A program made the position numbers and the translations under genes. Of a stretch of 38,760 nt of DNA, positions 7,922-16,371 are shown piece after piece; position 1 is the first letter of the stretch, and every line of letters starts with the position of its first letter. The DNA lies in contig CAYUUX010000007.1 in NCBI GenBank assembly GCA_964448085.1, forward strand, positions 1 through 38,760. Reading direction: 5' to 3'. Source of the stretch: CAIJMI01 sp964448085. GTDB taxonomy: Bacteria; Patescibacteriota; Microgenomatia; UBA10105; UBA927. The notes under the pieces were generated by a model, which was not told where the DNA came from, searched no databases, and worked only from the letters and a program-made list of their open reading frames with translations.

Positions 7922-10222
7922 GTGAATACACTGAGAAGAATTGTTATTCCAATTGTTCTAGTTATTCTTGCCTCTATTTATATTTATCCTATTTTTACCG
8001 GGTTAATTCTGCTTCCATTGGATTTATTGGTCAGTCATTCAAATCCATGGCTATATGCCAATACGATCCTTCTGAAGAATGCCTATATGACAGATAGTAT
8101 TTCCCAGATGTTTCCATGGAAGCATCTGACATTCACGTCACTCCTTTCCGGCACAATTCCATTGTGGAATCCATATCAATTCATGGGAATTCCGTTCATG
8201 GCTGGTATGAAATCATTGGTATTTTATCCCACAAATATTCTGTTTTTTTTTGGTGAGCAAAATGCATGGAATATTCATCTCTGGCTCCAGTTATTTTTAA
8301 GCCTGTGGTTTTCCTATCTTTTTATGCAGTCATTAGGTGTCAAGAAGCTGATGAGTTTTCTGACCGCAATTGCATTCGCATTTAGTTCGCTCATGATTGG
8401 CGTCCTGGAATTTGGTTCTGAAGGGCATGTCCTGTTATGGCTGCCGCTCCTCTTATTTTTCGTGAAACGGTACATTGATACGAAAAAGGTCATATATGTT
8501 GTTGGATTGTCGCTTGCTTCTGCGGCAGCACTGTTTGCGGGACAACTGCAGTATTTTGGATACATGTGCTTCGTCGTTGTCGCGTTTTCCTGGTTTGAAG
8601 CAAAAAAGACAACAACATGGTGGAAAATAGTAGGAGTAATACTTCTCGGTATTTTTCTCGGATCAGGTATTGCCGCTATTCAACTGATTCCTGGTATTGA
8701 ACTGTTTTACCATTCGTATCGGGGTCTAGGTGGCGGATATAGCACATTTACGAACGGTTTGTTGAAGCCATATTCGTTATTACGGTTAATTTCACCAGAC
8801 TGGTTCGGACACCCATTGACGCAGGATTTGCGGGGAGGGTATATCGAGAGTTCGGGATATTTTGGTTTGTTGCCGTTGTTCTTTGCATCATTTTCCCTTG
8901 GGTATTGGAAAAAACCGTATATCCGATTTTTTGCATGCTTGGGATTGTTTGCTGCATTGTTTTCCATGGATAGGCTTGCACAGATGTTTGCAGTACTTCG
9001 TATCCCGATTATCACCAGTGGATACGGCGGCCGGTTATTTTCGGTTACATTATTTTCCGGCGCTGTGTTATCCGCACTTGGTCTTCAAGAATTCATAGGT
9101 GAAAAAAACAATAAGAAGAAAATAATAGCTGTTGGAGGCTTCGCAGCGATCGTGGGGTTGTGCATACTTCTTGGAATTGTTGGAAACAAGTGGAACGCAC
9201 CATATCGACTATCAGTAGGGAATGTAAAAATGCAACTGATGATCCTTGCTGCATTTGTCGGATTGGTCGCCGGATATATTTTTATGGTTCGTAAATGGAA
9301 ATATACTGCGATTCTTTTTTGTATCGCCGTTATCGGACTGACCTACGTGGATGTTTTTCGGATGGGATACCGATTTTTGACGTTTTCCAATCCGAAATTT
9401 TTGTATCCGGAACTTCCTGTTGTTTCATTTGTCCGTTCAACCACGGCATCGACATTGGGTCGTGTTTATGGGATTACGGAGCCAGAAATTCAAAGTGTTT
9501 TTCGTGTTGAAAGTCCGGAAACGTATAATCCTCTATATCCGATTCGAACTGCCCGTTTGATGCAGGCACTTGAAGATAAGGTTAATACGCAACTTCCAGA
9601 AAATAAATATTATCTTGCACAGAACGAGCGCATGAAATATGTGATGGACTTCTTGGGTGTTTCTGTTTTGGTACCCGGTAAAGGAAAGAACGCAGCAATC
9701 GAATATTGGCACAACGCAGAATTGCAAAACGATATTAAAAAAATTTACGAGGATGAAAAAAGTGACGTATATGAAAACTCTACAGCATATCCGAGATTTG
9801 GCCTTTTTTATTCAGTGAAAACTGGGATATCGGACGAAGACGCATTGTCGATGATTAGGGAGAAGCGTGAAGATTTCAAGAAAACCGTTTTGATACGGGA
9901 ATCAATAGCATGGAATATAACGGAAGGAACGGGTTCTGCGACGCTAAAGCAAAATTCGCTAAACGAACTTACATTCCATGTAGAAACGGATAAACCCGCA
10001 GTATTGTATTTATCAGATACATATTTCCCAGGGTGGCATGTATCGATAGATGGAAGAGAAATGCCGATGTTGCATGCTAATTATAATTTCCGAGGCGTCA
10101 TCGTTCCAAAAGGGGTGACTACAGTAAAATTTTGGTATTTACCGATGAGTGTGATTGTCGGTGCGATTATAAGTATTTTATCGTTATTAGTGGCAATCAT
10201 GTTTATGTTTCGAAAAAGATAA
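7922..10222 (+). CDS. YfhO-like polytopic membrane glycosyltransferase (GTG start)
   Basis: This 766-residue protein starts with GTG, chosen because the first membrane helix follows at residue 7 and a TATAAT lies 7 bases upstream. Features of the YfhO group (PF09586): an acidic residue D34 in the first outer loop (PLDLLVSH), PW at 42-43, PLWNPYQFMGIPF (80-92) and FYPTNILFF (101-109). It then shows a long run of hydrophobic helices and a soluble C-terminal part. That part ends in FPGWHVSIDG (702-711), the FRGVIVP strand, one last helix (about 743-762) and a basic tail. This is the full-length architecture that the protein at 43-2307 lacks. It is monocistronic, running head-on into the minus-strand YfhO-like gene with no base between the stops. 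It probably transfers a sugar from polyprenyl phosphate to an envelope polymer; the target is not visible. Confidence 0.85.
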   Translation: MNTLRRIVIPIVLVILASIYIYPIFTGLILLPLDLLVSHSNPWLYANTILLKNAYMTDSISQMFPWKHLTFTSLLSGTIPLWNPYQFMGIPFMAGMKSLVFYPTNILFFFGEQNAWNIHLWLQLFLSLWFSYLFMQSLGVKKLMSFLTAIAFAFSSLMIGVLEFGSEGHVLLWLPLLLFFVKRYIDTKKVIYVVGLSLASAAALFAGQLQYFGYMCFVVVAFSWFEAKKTTTWWKIVGVILLGIFLGSGIAAIQLIPGIELFYHSYRGLGGGYSTFTNGLLKPYSLLRLISPDWFGHPLTQDLRGGYIESSGYFGLLPLFFASFSLGYWKKPYIRFFACLGLFAALFSMDRLAQMFAVLRIPIITSGYGGRLFSVTLFSGAVLSALGLQEFIGEKNNKKKIIAVGGFAAIVGLCILLGIVGNKWNAPYRLSVGNVKMQLMILAAFVGLVAGYIFMVRKWKYTAILFCIAVIGLTYVDVFRMGYRFLTFSNPKFLYPELPVVSFVRSTTASTLGRVYGITEPEIQSVFRVESPETYNPLYPIRTARLMQALEDKVNTQLPENKYYLAQNERMKYVMDFLGVSVLVPGKGKNAAIEYWHNAELQNDIKKIYEDEKSDVYENSTAYPRFGLFYSVKTGISDEDALSMIREKREDFKKTVLIRESIAWNITEGTGSATLKQNSLNELTFHVETDKPAVLYLSDTYFPGWHVSIDGREMPMLHANYNFRGVIVPKGVTTVKFWYLPMSVIVGAIISILSLLVAIMFMFRKR

Positions 10223-10233
10223 TTATTTTTTTT
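10212..10233. terminator. A/T-rich palindrome across two abutting stop codons, possible bidirectional terminator
   Basis: The sequence is a near-perfect inverted repeat centred between 10222 and 10223, exactly where the two stop codons meet. Up to 11 pairs form (two are G-T), or about 9 pairs with an AATT loop, with an A-run on one side and a run of nine T (10226-10234) on the other. It could act on both strands, but the stem has almost no G-C pairs, so its strength is doubtful. Confidence 0.35.
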
Positions 10234-12640
10234 TCGCAATTATACGCAAAGAAATATAACTAATACAAAGTAATCCCGTCGCAATACTTATAATAAGACC
10301 AAAAACAAAACTGTTTGGCAGATATCGAAATATGACGGTTGACGATCCTGCCGGAACAACGATGCCCCGAAATGCATAGTTAGATTGATAGAGTGGTGTT
10401 GGTTTTCCGTTGATCGTCACATTCCAGCCTTTATCGTACGTATCACTTAAAAATAAAAATGTCGGATATGCCGTATGAACCGAAAATTCAATTTCATTTG
10501 GTGTGTATCGAATGAGACGGACTGTATCGGTTTCCGATAATTTCAGTTGTGTTGATAGTTCAAGGTTCTTATTAAGGAGTACGGTTTTGCCTGGTATGAA
10601 TTTGTCACTGAAGAATTGGCTCTCAAATTCTTCAGGTGAATTGTAATATGTAATATCATCCGTGAGATAGAAACGGGGTGCTGAAAGTTTGTTTTCATAG
10701 ACTGTCCAGTCGTATTCGTGCCAAATTGGTGTGAACCTTGATGTTGGAAATGTCCCGTCGTCCTTCGGATTTTCGGTTCGGTCGATGACGTATCTGACAC
10801 CCAAAACATCCATCACCCGTAAACGTGACGTATTTGAAGGGAGATCCTTTTCGCCGTATCCAGGTGCTAGAAAGGCATCGGATCGAGTTTTTCTGGTAAA
10901 CACTTTTGCGATGTTTCCATCTGAACTCGACTGAATAAACTCGTTATACCATCGGAGATTTAACGGGTCAGTTCCATCCGAAGAATAGACAAATTCTTGT
11001 GTTGCGAAATTTGCCTCTACTGAGGAGGTTCCATATCCCCAAAATCGATCAATACCACCGATTTTTTTTAGAAAGATGAAGATGGGATTTGTTGGGAAAA
11101 TGAACGATGGGGGAACGAACGGATTGAACTTATGAAATGAGAAAAGAAGCTCAGCGATACAAATTGGGAGGAGCAAAAGATAGACATGTTTCGATATTTT
11201 TGGTGCGACCATTATGACTCCTGCGTATGAGATAAACAAAATACTCGCTAAAGAAAGAGCCCGTTTCATCGTAACAAAATGTGTAGGAGTAAAATGGAAA
11301 AAGAACGTCGTTGGATGAAGAAGGACGAAAGCCCAAAGTAGTGTAAAAAGAGCGGCAACAATAGCGATTGGTCGAATTAAAATTTGTTTTTGCTCTCGTA
11401 GACGATCGAAACCCAATCCCGCAAGAATTGCCATAGCAAACATGAGAAGAAACAAAATTCGTGTTGGTGAACCGGTTGATAAGATTGGAATAGGATAGCG
11501 ATAAAGAATTGCTGTAATCGGTGAGGCGACAGAAATAAGGAGCATAACCCCCGCAGTAATCGCAAAAAAGATTCTGTACCAGTTTTTTGCTCTTTTTGAT
11601 AGTGCTACAACTGAAAGCGAAAACCCGATAACACCGACGGAGCACGCCTTAATGACATAATCACCAGTGATACTACTTTTTGTTGCCGGATTGCCGAAAA
11701 AATCTTGGATAAGCACCATCGGAAGTTGCCACCACTGTATAAGCATTCCGGTAAGTATCTGTTGGTAGTCATGTGGAACACGTGCAGAATGGGAAAATAA
11801 TTCGATGGTCGGTAGTAGTTGGGGAAGTGCGAGAAGAAAAGGAATAACAATAACAGGCAGTAGGTTGGCTATAAAAAAGTATAATTTATCCTTATTGGGA
11901 AGTTTCGTTTCACTTAATATTCTGATAACTGCATATATGGTAAAAAATAGAAATACGTTGATGAAATCTTGCGGATGACCAGCTGTTATGGAAGAAAATA
12001 AGGCAAATACAAAAAGAAATTTTTGCCAGTTTGACATCTTATTTTTACGGATGCTTCGTTCAACAAGGAACAAAAGAAGCGGTAGCCAAAGAATCGTATG
12101 CCACACAGTCGTAAATTCCATCCATACATTGGCAAATGATGAGAAATTAAAAATGATCGCTACAAGAAATGCTGCGCCGATTGATAATCCTATCTCTGTT
12201 GCAAACAACAATGTAAATATGCACCCTAATATCGGCTGGATAATGACAAGGATGGTCCACGTGATAGATTGGGGAAAAAGAAAATATAGGAAACTCAACG
12301 GATAAAACGCTTGCGATTGATAGTTTGCCAGAAGCGGTGTACCGGAAAAATTATAAGGATTCCATAAAGGGAATGTATGTTGTTTAAGTTCATTAATAAC
12401 GAGGGTTCTCCAGGGATACAGTTCACGGATGACATCAAAATATTGGTCCTTTGAAGGTATGGCACCGGCAACATAACCATTATAAGAAGTATGCCTCCAT
12501 GGTCCATATCCTGAAAGGAGGAGGTCTCCTGGAAATGGGATCAGTCCGCGAAGAAAAGTTTTATAAAAGAAGAGACAACAGGCGAAAGTGAGCGCTATTA
12601 TAGCAAAAAGAACGTACTTTTTTCCTTTTGGGTTTGCCAT
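10223..12640 (-). CDS. YfhO-like polytopic membrane glycosyltransferase
   Basis: This 805-residue protein starts from the ATG at 12640. A TTG two codons upstream is possible but unneeded; the ATG has AGGT about 5 bases before it and a promoter at the right distance. YfhO-family marks are the first helix at about 10-26, D39 in loop 1 (FPGDLLL), PW at 47-48, PLWNPYNFSGTPLLANYQSQAFYP (starting at 91) and more than ten further helices. The soluble end carries GW (738-739), NG (744-745) and the NYAFRGIVVPAG strand, then a final helix and a KKK tail. It resembles the protein at 43-2307 closely in the N-terminal motif and the one at 7922-10222 in having the last helix. The gene stands alone on the minus strand, divergent from the long operon. 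Confidence 0.87.
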   Translation of the reverse strand: MANPKGKKYVLFAIIALTFACCLFFYKTFLRGLIPFPGDLLLSGYGPWRHTSYNGYVAGAIPSKDQYFDVIRELYPWRTLVINELKQHTFPLWNPYNFSGTPLLANYQSQAFYPLSFLYFLFPQSITWTILVIIQPILGCIFTLLFATEIGLSIGAAFLVAIIFNFSSFANVWMEFTTVWHTILWLPLLLFLVERSIRKNKMSNWQKFLFVFALFSSITAGHPQDFINVFLFFTIYAVIRILSETKLPNKDKLYFFIANLLPVIVIPFLLALPQLLPTIELFSHSARVPHDYQQILTGMLIQWWQLPMVLIQDFFGNPATKSSITGDYVIKACSVGVIGFSLSVVALSKRAKNWYRIFFAITAGVMLLISVASPITAILYRYPIPILSTGSPTRILFLLMFAMAILAGLGFDRLREQKQILIRPIAIVAALFTLLWAFVLLHPTTFFFHFTPTHFVTMKRALSLASILFISYAGVIMVAPKISKHVYLLLLPICIAELLFSFHKFNPFVPPSFIFPTNPIFIFLKKIGGIDRFWGYGTSSVEANFATQEFVYSSDGTDPLNLRWYNEFIQSSSDGNIAKVFTRKTRSDAFLAPGYGEKDLPSNTSRLRVMDVLGVRYVIDRTENPKDDGTFPTSRFTPIWHEYDWTVYENKLSAPRFYLTDDITYYNSPEEFESQFFSDKFIPGKTVLLNKNLELSTQLKLSETDTVRLIRYTPNEIEFSVHTAYPTFLFLSDTYDKGWNVTINGKPTPLYQSNYAFRGIVVPAGSSTVIFRYLPNSFVFGLIISIATGLLCISYISLRIIAKKK

Positions 12641-12661
12641 ACGCAACCTATGAATATGCTT

Positions 12662-12670
12662 ATTATATCA
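12662..12670 (-). promoter_or_regulatory. extended -10 promoter of the minus-strand YfhO-like gene
   Basis: On the minus strand this reads TGaTATAAT, a perfect extended -10 (hexamer 12662-12667, TG at 12669-12670). Predicted transcription starts near 12655, leaving a 5' leader of about 15 bases that includes an AGGT Shine-Dalgarno-like stretch before the ATG at 12640. Unlike its neighbours, this promoter leaves room for a ribosome binding site. Confidence 0.6.
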
Positions 12671-12686
12671 GTGGAGGCGTACATTT

Positions 12687-12695
12687 TGATATACT
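12687..12695 (+). promoter_or_regulatory. extended -10 promoter of the long operon, leaderless candidate
   Basis: TGaTATACT (TG at 12687-12688, hexamer 12690-12695) sits exactly 7 bases before an ATG at 12703. This is the same spacing as the TATAAT at 7909-7914 to its GTG. It would make transcription start at the start codon. It is the only convincing plus-strand promoter I see ahead of the 22-gene run and supports the ATG at 12703 as its first start. Confidence 0.55.
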
Positions 12696-12702
12696 TGTTG
12701 TG

Positions 12703-14685
12703 ATGGCGTTTTTATTCATTCGTGATTTACTATTTTCGTTTGCGACGACAACGTTGTTGTTTGGGATTCCTGGACTCGTAATTATTAGCTGGACGAAGAT
12801 TAAAACCTCTTTCATTGAAAAGTGTTCCCTTTCATATGCAGTCGGAATGATAATCATGACCTGGTTGTGGTATGTTCTTTCCTGGTTGAATCTCCGTTTG
12901 CTGCTACCGTTTGTCCTCATGGCGTTTTTAATTTGCTTCTATTTGAAACGACAAACCATAGTAAAAAATAGTGAATCAAACGATATTCCAAAGTGGATGA
13001 TTGGAATTCTTATCTGCATGGCTGCAGTATTTTTTATTCCCTATATGGCAAGCGGTGACTTCGGTTCGTTTTTAAGTCTTGTTCAGGTGCATTATCAAGA
13101 TAGTCCGCTTCATGTTTCCATGATTAATGAATTGGTTAAACAATTCCCACCGATTGATCCGGGGTTTTCGGGAAATTATCTCCGTAATTACCACTTTTTA
13201 TATAACCTTACCGCATCAATGGTTGTTTGGATTTTTCATCTGACATCCTTAACAGTTCATTTTCGGACAATGCCGCTCTTGTTTGCATTTCTTTGGCCGT
13301 TTTTGACATTTATTTTGGCAAAACGATTATTTAAGAATATATTCCCTTCTGCTCTTACTACGTTTTTGGTTATGTTCGGTGCGAGTTTTACACCGTTTAT
13401 TGTCTGGATATATCACATACAGCTTAATTTCAACAGCGGTATGGGTATCTTGCAGCCGTCAGGCTCGCTTCTGAATCCACCATTTGCATCATCCGTTGTT
13501 GTATTGCTGACCTCGTTGTATTTTCTGGTTCGTTTTGAACAAACTAAGAATGAACGGTTGTTGTTTCTTTTGCCGTTTTTCTTCGGAATGGCAGTGTCGT
13601 ATAAGATCTACGCAGGCATTGTGGGACTCGCCGGATTTGGGATATATACATTGCTTCGATTAAAACGCCATACGTGGAAAATTGCCGTTTCAGGTCTTGC
13701 GGCTGTCGGAATTGCATTATCCGTTTATTGGCCGTTTACGGGGTCGTCCGGTTTTTTGGTTTGGGCGCCATTATGGGTAATTCATGAAATCGCTCGCGCG
13801 TCACTTCCATTTATAAGATACGATAACGCAATCGCGGAATATGCAAAACTATTCGATCCAACCAGGACAATAGTATTGGAGGTGAAACTGCTCCTCTATT
13901 ATATTGTTGGTAATTTCGGACTTCGGATACTTGGGTTTGTTGGATTAGTTTCATGGTGGAAGGGGGAACGGGTCAGTAGAATTATTATCATCCTGTTTTT
14001 CATCATGTTTCTCGTGGCATTTTTTATTCCGCTTCTTTTTATGCAGTCCTTAAAACCATACGAAATTTGTCAAATGTTTAATTATGCCCTTTTAGTGCTT
14101 GCATTTCCTACCGGATATTTCATTGCGCGAACAGCGAATAGCCGTTCACGGCTTCTAACGTGGATTATTGTGTGTTTAGTTGTTGGATTTTCCATTCCCG
14201 AGTTTGTAAAAGCCGACTATCCGCAATATATTGTCGCTCCATCAAAAACTGTTTCGAGTCAGGAGTATTTGTTTATGAAGCGTATACGTTCTGAACGACA
14301 AAAATATGACAGCATCATGGTGCTTCCAGGGAGCGATACACATGAAGATATGATGGGGCAATGGTTTCGATATCATACCAATTTAATCCTTCCCGCGATG
14401 ACAGATACGCGATCGTTTTTAGGTTTTACGAATTTGATTTACTCTGAAGATGACGTTACGAAGCGGGGACAGCTTCTCAAAAAAATCGTTGACCTGAATG
14501 CTGCACTGATGATAACACCTTCAAAAGATATTGTTCAAACAGCACAATTATCTTTGGATGAAGTAAGAACGTATCATATCCGATATATCGTCAGTCCGGA
14601 ACCTCTTGTGGGGCTACAGGAACAGAATCTTATATCGTTTTATGGTAGTACCGAGACCACCTATATATATGTAGTTAGGGAATAA
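12703..14685 (+). CDS. polytopic membrane protein, GT-C-like, family not recognised
   Basis: The 660-residue product is read from the ATG at 12703, because that codon follows an extended -10 by 7 bases and the first hydrophobic helix begins a few residues in. An in-frame ATG at 12628 would overlap the divergent gene and add 25 residues unlike a signal or helix. Two hydrophobic blocks (about 10-30 and 45-80) precede an outer loop with D133-S-P-L-H137, IDPGF (151-155) and NYHFLYNLTA (162-171). An Asp and two His in such a loop resemble the active loops of GT-C enzymes. Many more helices follow, then a soluble tail from about residue 530 with alpha/beta character (a VLPGSDTHEDM segment). I cannot name the family. 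It heads the long operon, 45 bases before a GT39-like gene. Confidence 0.7.
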   Translation: MAFLFIRDLLFSFATTTLLFGIPGLVIISWTKIKTSFIEKCSLSYAVGMIIMTWLWYVLSWLNLRLLLPFVLMAFLICFYLKRQTIVKNSESNDIPKWMIGILICMAAVFFIPYMASGDFGSFLSLVQVHYQDSPLHVSMINELVKQFPPIDPGFSGNYLRNYHFLYNLTASMVVWIFHLTSLTVHFRTMPLLFAFLWPFLTFILAKRLFKNIFPSALTTFLVMFGASFTPFIVWIYHIQLNFNSGMGILQPSGSLLNPPFASSVVVLLTSLYFLVRFEQTKNERLLFLLPFFFGMAVSYKIYAGIVGLAGFGIYTLLRLKRHTWKIAVSGLAAVGIALSVYWPFTGSSGFLVWAPLWVIHEIARASLPFIRYDNAIAEYAKLFDPTRTIVLEVKLLLYYIVGNFGLRILGFVGLVSWWKGERVSRIIIILFFIMFLVAFFIPLLFMQSLKPYEICQMFNYALLVLAFPTGYFIARTANSRSRLLTWIIVCLVVGFSIPEFVKADYPQYIVAPSKTVSSQEYLFMKRIRSERQKYDSIMVLPGSDTHEDMMGQWFRYHTNLILPAMTDTRSFLGFTNLIYSEDDVTKRGQLLKKIVDLNAALMITPSKDIVQTAQLSLDEVRTYHIRYIVSPEPLVGLQEQNLISFYGSTETTYIYVVRE

Positions 14686-14730
14686 AAAGCGGAAGAGTAT
14701 GCATTGTAAAATAATTATACGGACGGAATC

Positions 14731-16371
14731 ATGAAACGATTTTGGCTAGTATCCATCGTCATTTTAGCATTGTTGCTTCGTACAATTGCCATACAAAATA
14801 ATCCTCCTTCGTTGTCATGGGATGAAGTTTCGATTGGATATAACGCATTCAGTATCTTGAAAACCGGTCGTGATGAACACGGTCGATTTCTCCCCGTTGA
14901 TACATTTGTTGCGTATGGCGACTATAAACCGCCGCTGGCAATTTATGCAACCGTTCCATTTGTTGCACTATTGGGGTTAAATGAATTATCAGTCAGGTTG
15001 CCATCAGCCATCGCAGGTACATTGACTGTTCTTCTCACATTTTTTCTGGTTGTGGAATTCACCAGAAGAAAACAATTTAGTTCATGGATTGGGGAATATT
15101 TACCGTTTGTTACATCTGCTGTCCTTGCTGTTTCTCCTTGGCATATCAATCTTTCACGCGTCGGGTTTGAAGCAAACATAGCGCTTTTTCTTGTCACGTT
15201 GGGCACATGGATGATACTGCGCGCTTGTCATCAGCCAAAAATATGGTATTGGGTTTGGATACCGTATGTCTTGTCCATATATACATTCAATAGTTCCAGG
15301 TACTTTGTTGTTTTTTTTGGATTTGGTATGGTGCTTTATTGTTTTCAGGAAATGAAAAAAGAGTGGAAAAGGATGCTAACAGGCGTTGTTATCGTGGGAA
15401 TATGTTTGCTTCCCATTTTGCCGCATTTGATATCGAAGGAAGCAAGACTTCGGTTCGTGGAAGTGAATATTTTTACGGATGCGAGTGTGGTTACAACATC
15501 CAATGAAAGGATCACCCGTGAAGGAAATTCGATGATCGGAAAATTGCTGAATAACAGACGGGTAGGGTACGCAAGGAGTTACCTCATCCATTTTTTTGAT
15601 AACCTGCAGCCCGATTTCCTTTTTGTAAGCGGTGACGGAAATCCGAAATTTTCAATACGGGATGTTGGACAATTGTATCTTATTGAAGCGCCGTTGTTTG
15701 TAATTGGTGTCGTTGCGGTTATGTTGGTTGATTGGAAAATCGGTATACTACTTCTCTATTGGATTATTGCTTCTATCATTCCAGCAGCAACAGCCAGAGA
15801 GACGCCACATGCGTTACGTATTTTGAACTCATTACCCACCTGGCAGCTTTTCATTGCATTTGGTATATTGACGATTTTGGCACGACTGCGGAAAAACAAG
15901 TTATTACTACGAGCAGGGATTGGATTACTCTTTATTCTGTATGGATTAAGTATGACATACTACCTGCATAATTATTATCGCCACTATCCGATTGAGTTTT
16001 CGGGTGAATGGCAATACGGATATAAGGAGGCGATTGGTGCAGCACAACCTCTTATAAACCGATATGATCAGGTTGTTATGACGGAAAGTATCGGACGTCC
16101 GTATATGTATACCCTTTTCCATACAAAGACGGATCCAAATGAATTTTTTAGAACGAAAAGCGATTCATTTGATGCAGCTGGCTTTTATCATGTCTATGGA
16201 TTCGGTAAATATCGTTTTGGCGGAACCCTGCCAGATGTGCTTTCACCAAAGACGCTCTATATTTGGGATGCCGGAGCAGTTCCAATGGGTATGCATATTA
16301 TTAAAACGATTACGCTTATGAACGGACAACCGGTATTGGTATTGTTTGACACGAACGGAACAAGCGAATGA
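14731..16371 (+). CDS. GT39/ArnT-like membrane glycosyltransferase (tandem copy 1)
   Basis: This 546-residue protein has the PMT/ArnT signature: SWDEVSIGYNAFSILKTGRD (29-48, acidic pair D31-E32) and GDYKPPLAIY (63-72), then LPSAIAGTL. The WDE loop is where GT39 enzymes hold the catalytic acid, and DYKPP is the second conserved loop. About 11-13 hydrophobic helices and a soluble C-terminus follow. The 45-base gap before it (14686-14730) holds TAAAAT (14707-14712) and a weak GGACGG before the ATG. An internal promoter is possible but unconvincing. The stop overlaps the next start as ATGA. It is predicted to move an aminoarabinose-, mannose- or similar sugar unit from a polyprenyl-phosphate carrier; which one cannot be told. 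Confidence 0.88.
   Translation: MKRFWLVSIVILALLLRTIAIQNNPPSLSWDEVSIGYNAFSILKTGRDEHGRFLPVDTFVAYGDYKPPLAIYATVPFVALLGLNELSVRLPSAIAGTLTVLLTFFLVVEFTRRKQFSSWIGEYLPFVTSAVLAVSPWHINLSRVGFEANIALFLVTLGTWMILRACHQPKIWYWVWIPYVLSIYTFNSSRYFVVFFGFGMVLYCFQEMKKEWKRMLTGVVIVGICLLPILPHLISKEARLRFVEVNIFTDASVVTTSNERITREGNSMIGKLLNNRRVGYARSYLIHFFDNLQPDFLFVSGDGNPKFSIRDVGQLYLIEAPLFVIGVVAVMLVDWKIGILLLYWIIASIIPAATARETPHALRILNSLPTWQLFIAFGILTILARLRKNKLLLRAGIGLLFILYGLSMTYYLHNYYRHYPIEFSGEWQYGYKEAIGAAQPLINRYDQVVMTESIGRPYMYTLFHTKTDPNEFFRTKSDSFDAAGFYHVYGFGKYRFGGTLPDVLSPKTLYIWDAGAVPMGMHIIKTITLMNGQPVLVLFDTNGTSE

Noticed and set aside
12628..12702. Earlier ATG (12628) for the first gene of the long operon
   Set aside because: It would start upstream of the predicted promoter, inside the divergent gene, and adds residues without signal or helix character. 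The ATG at 12703 has the promoter-to-start spacing seen elsewhere.
14686..14730. Possible internal promoter or terminator between the first two genes of the long operon
   Set aside because: TAAAAT at 14707-14712 has no -35 and no TG extension, and there is no stable hairpin with a T-run. Evidence is too weak for a feature.
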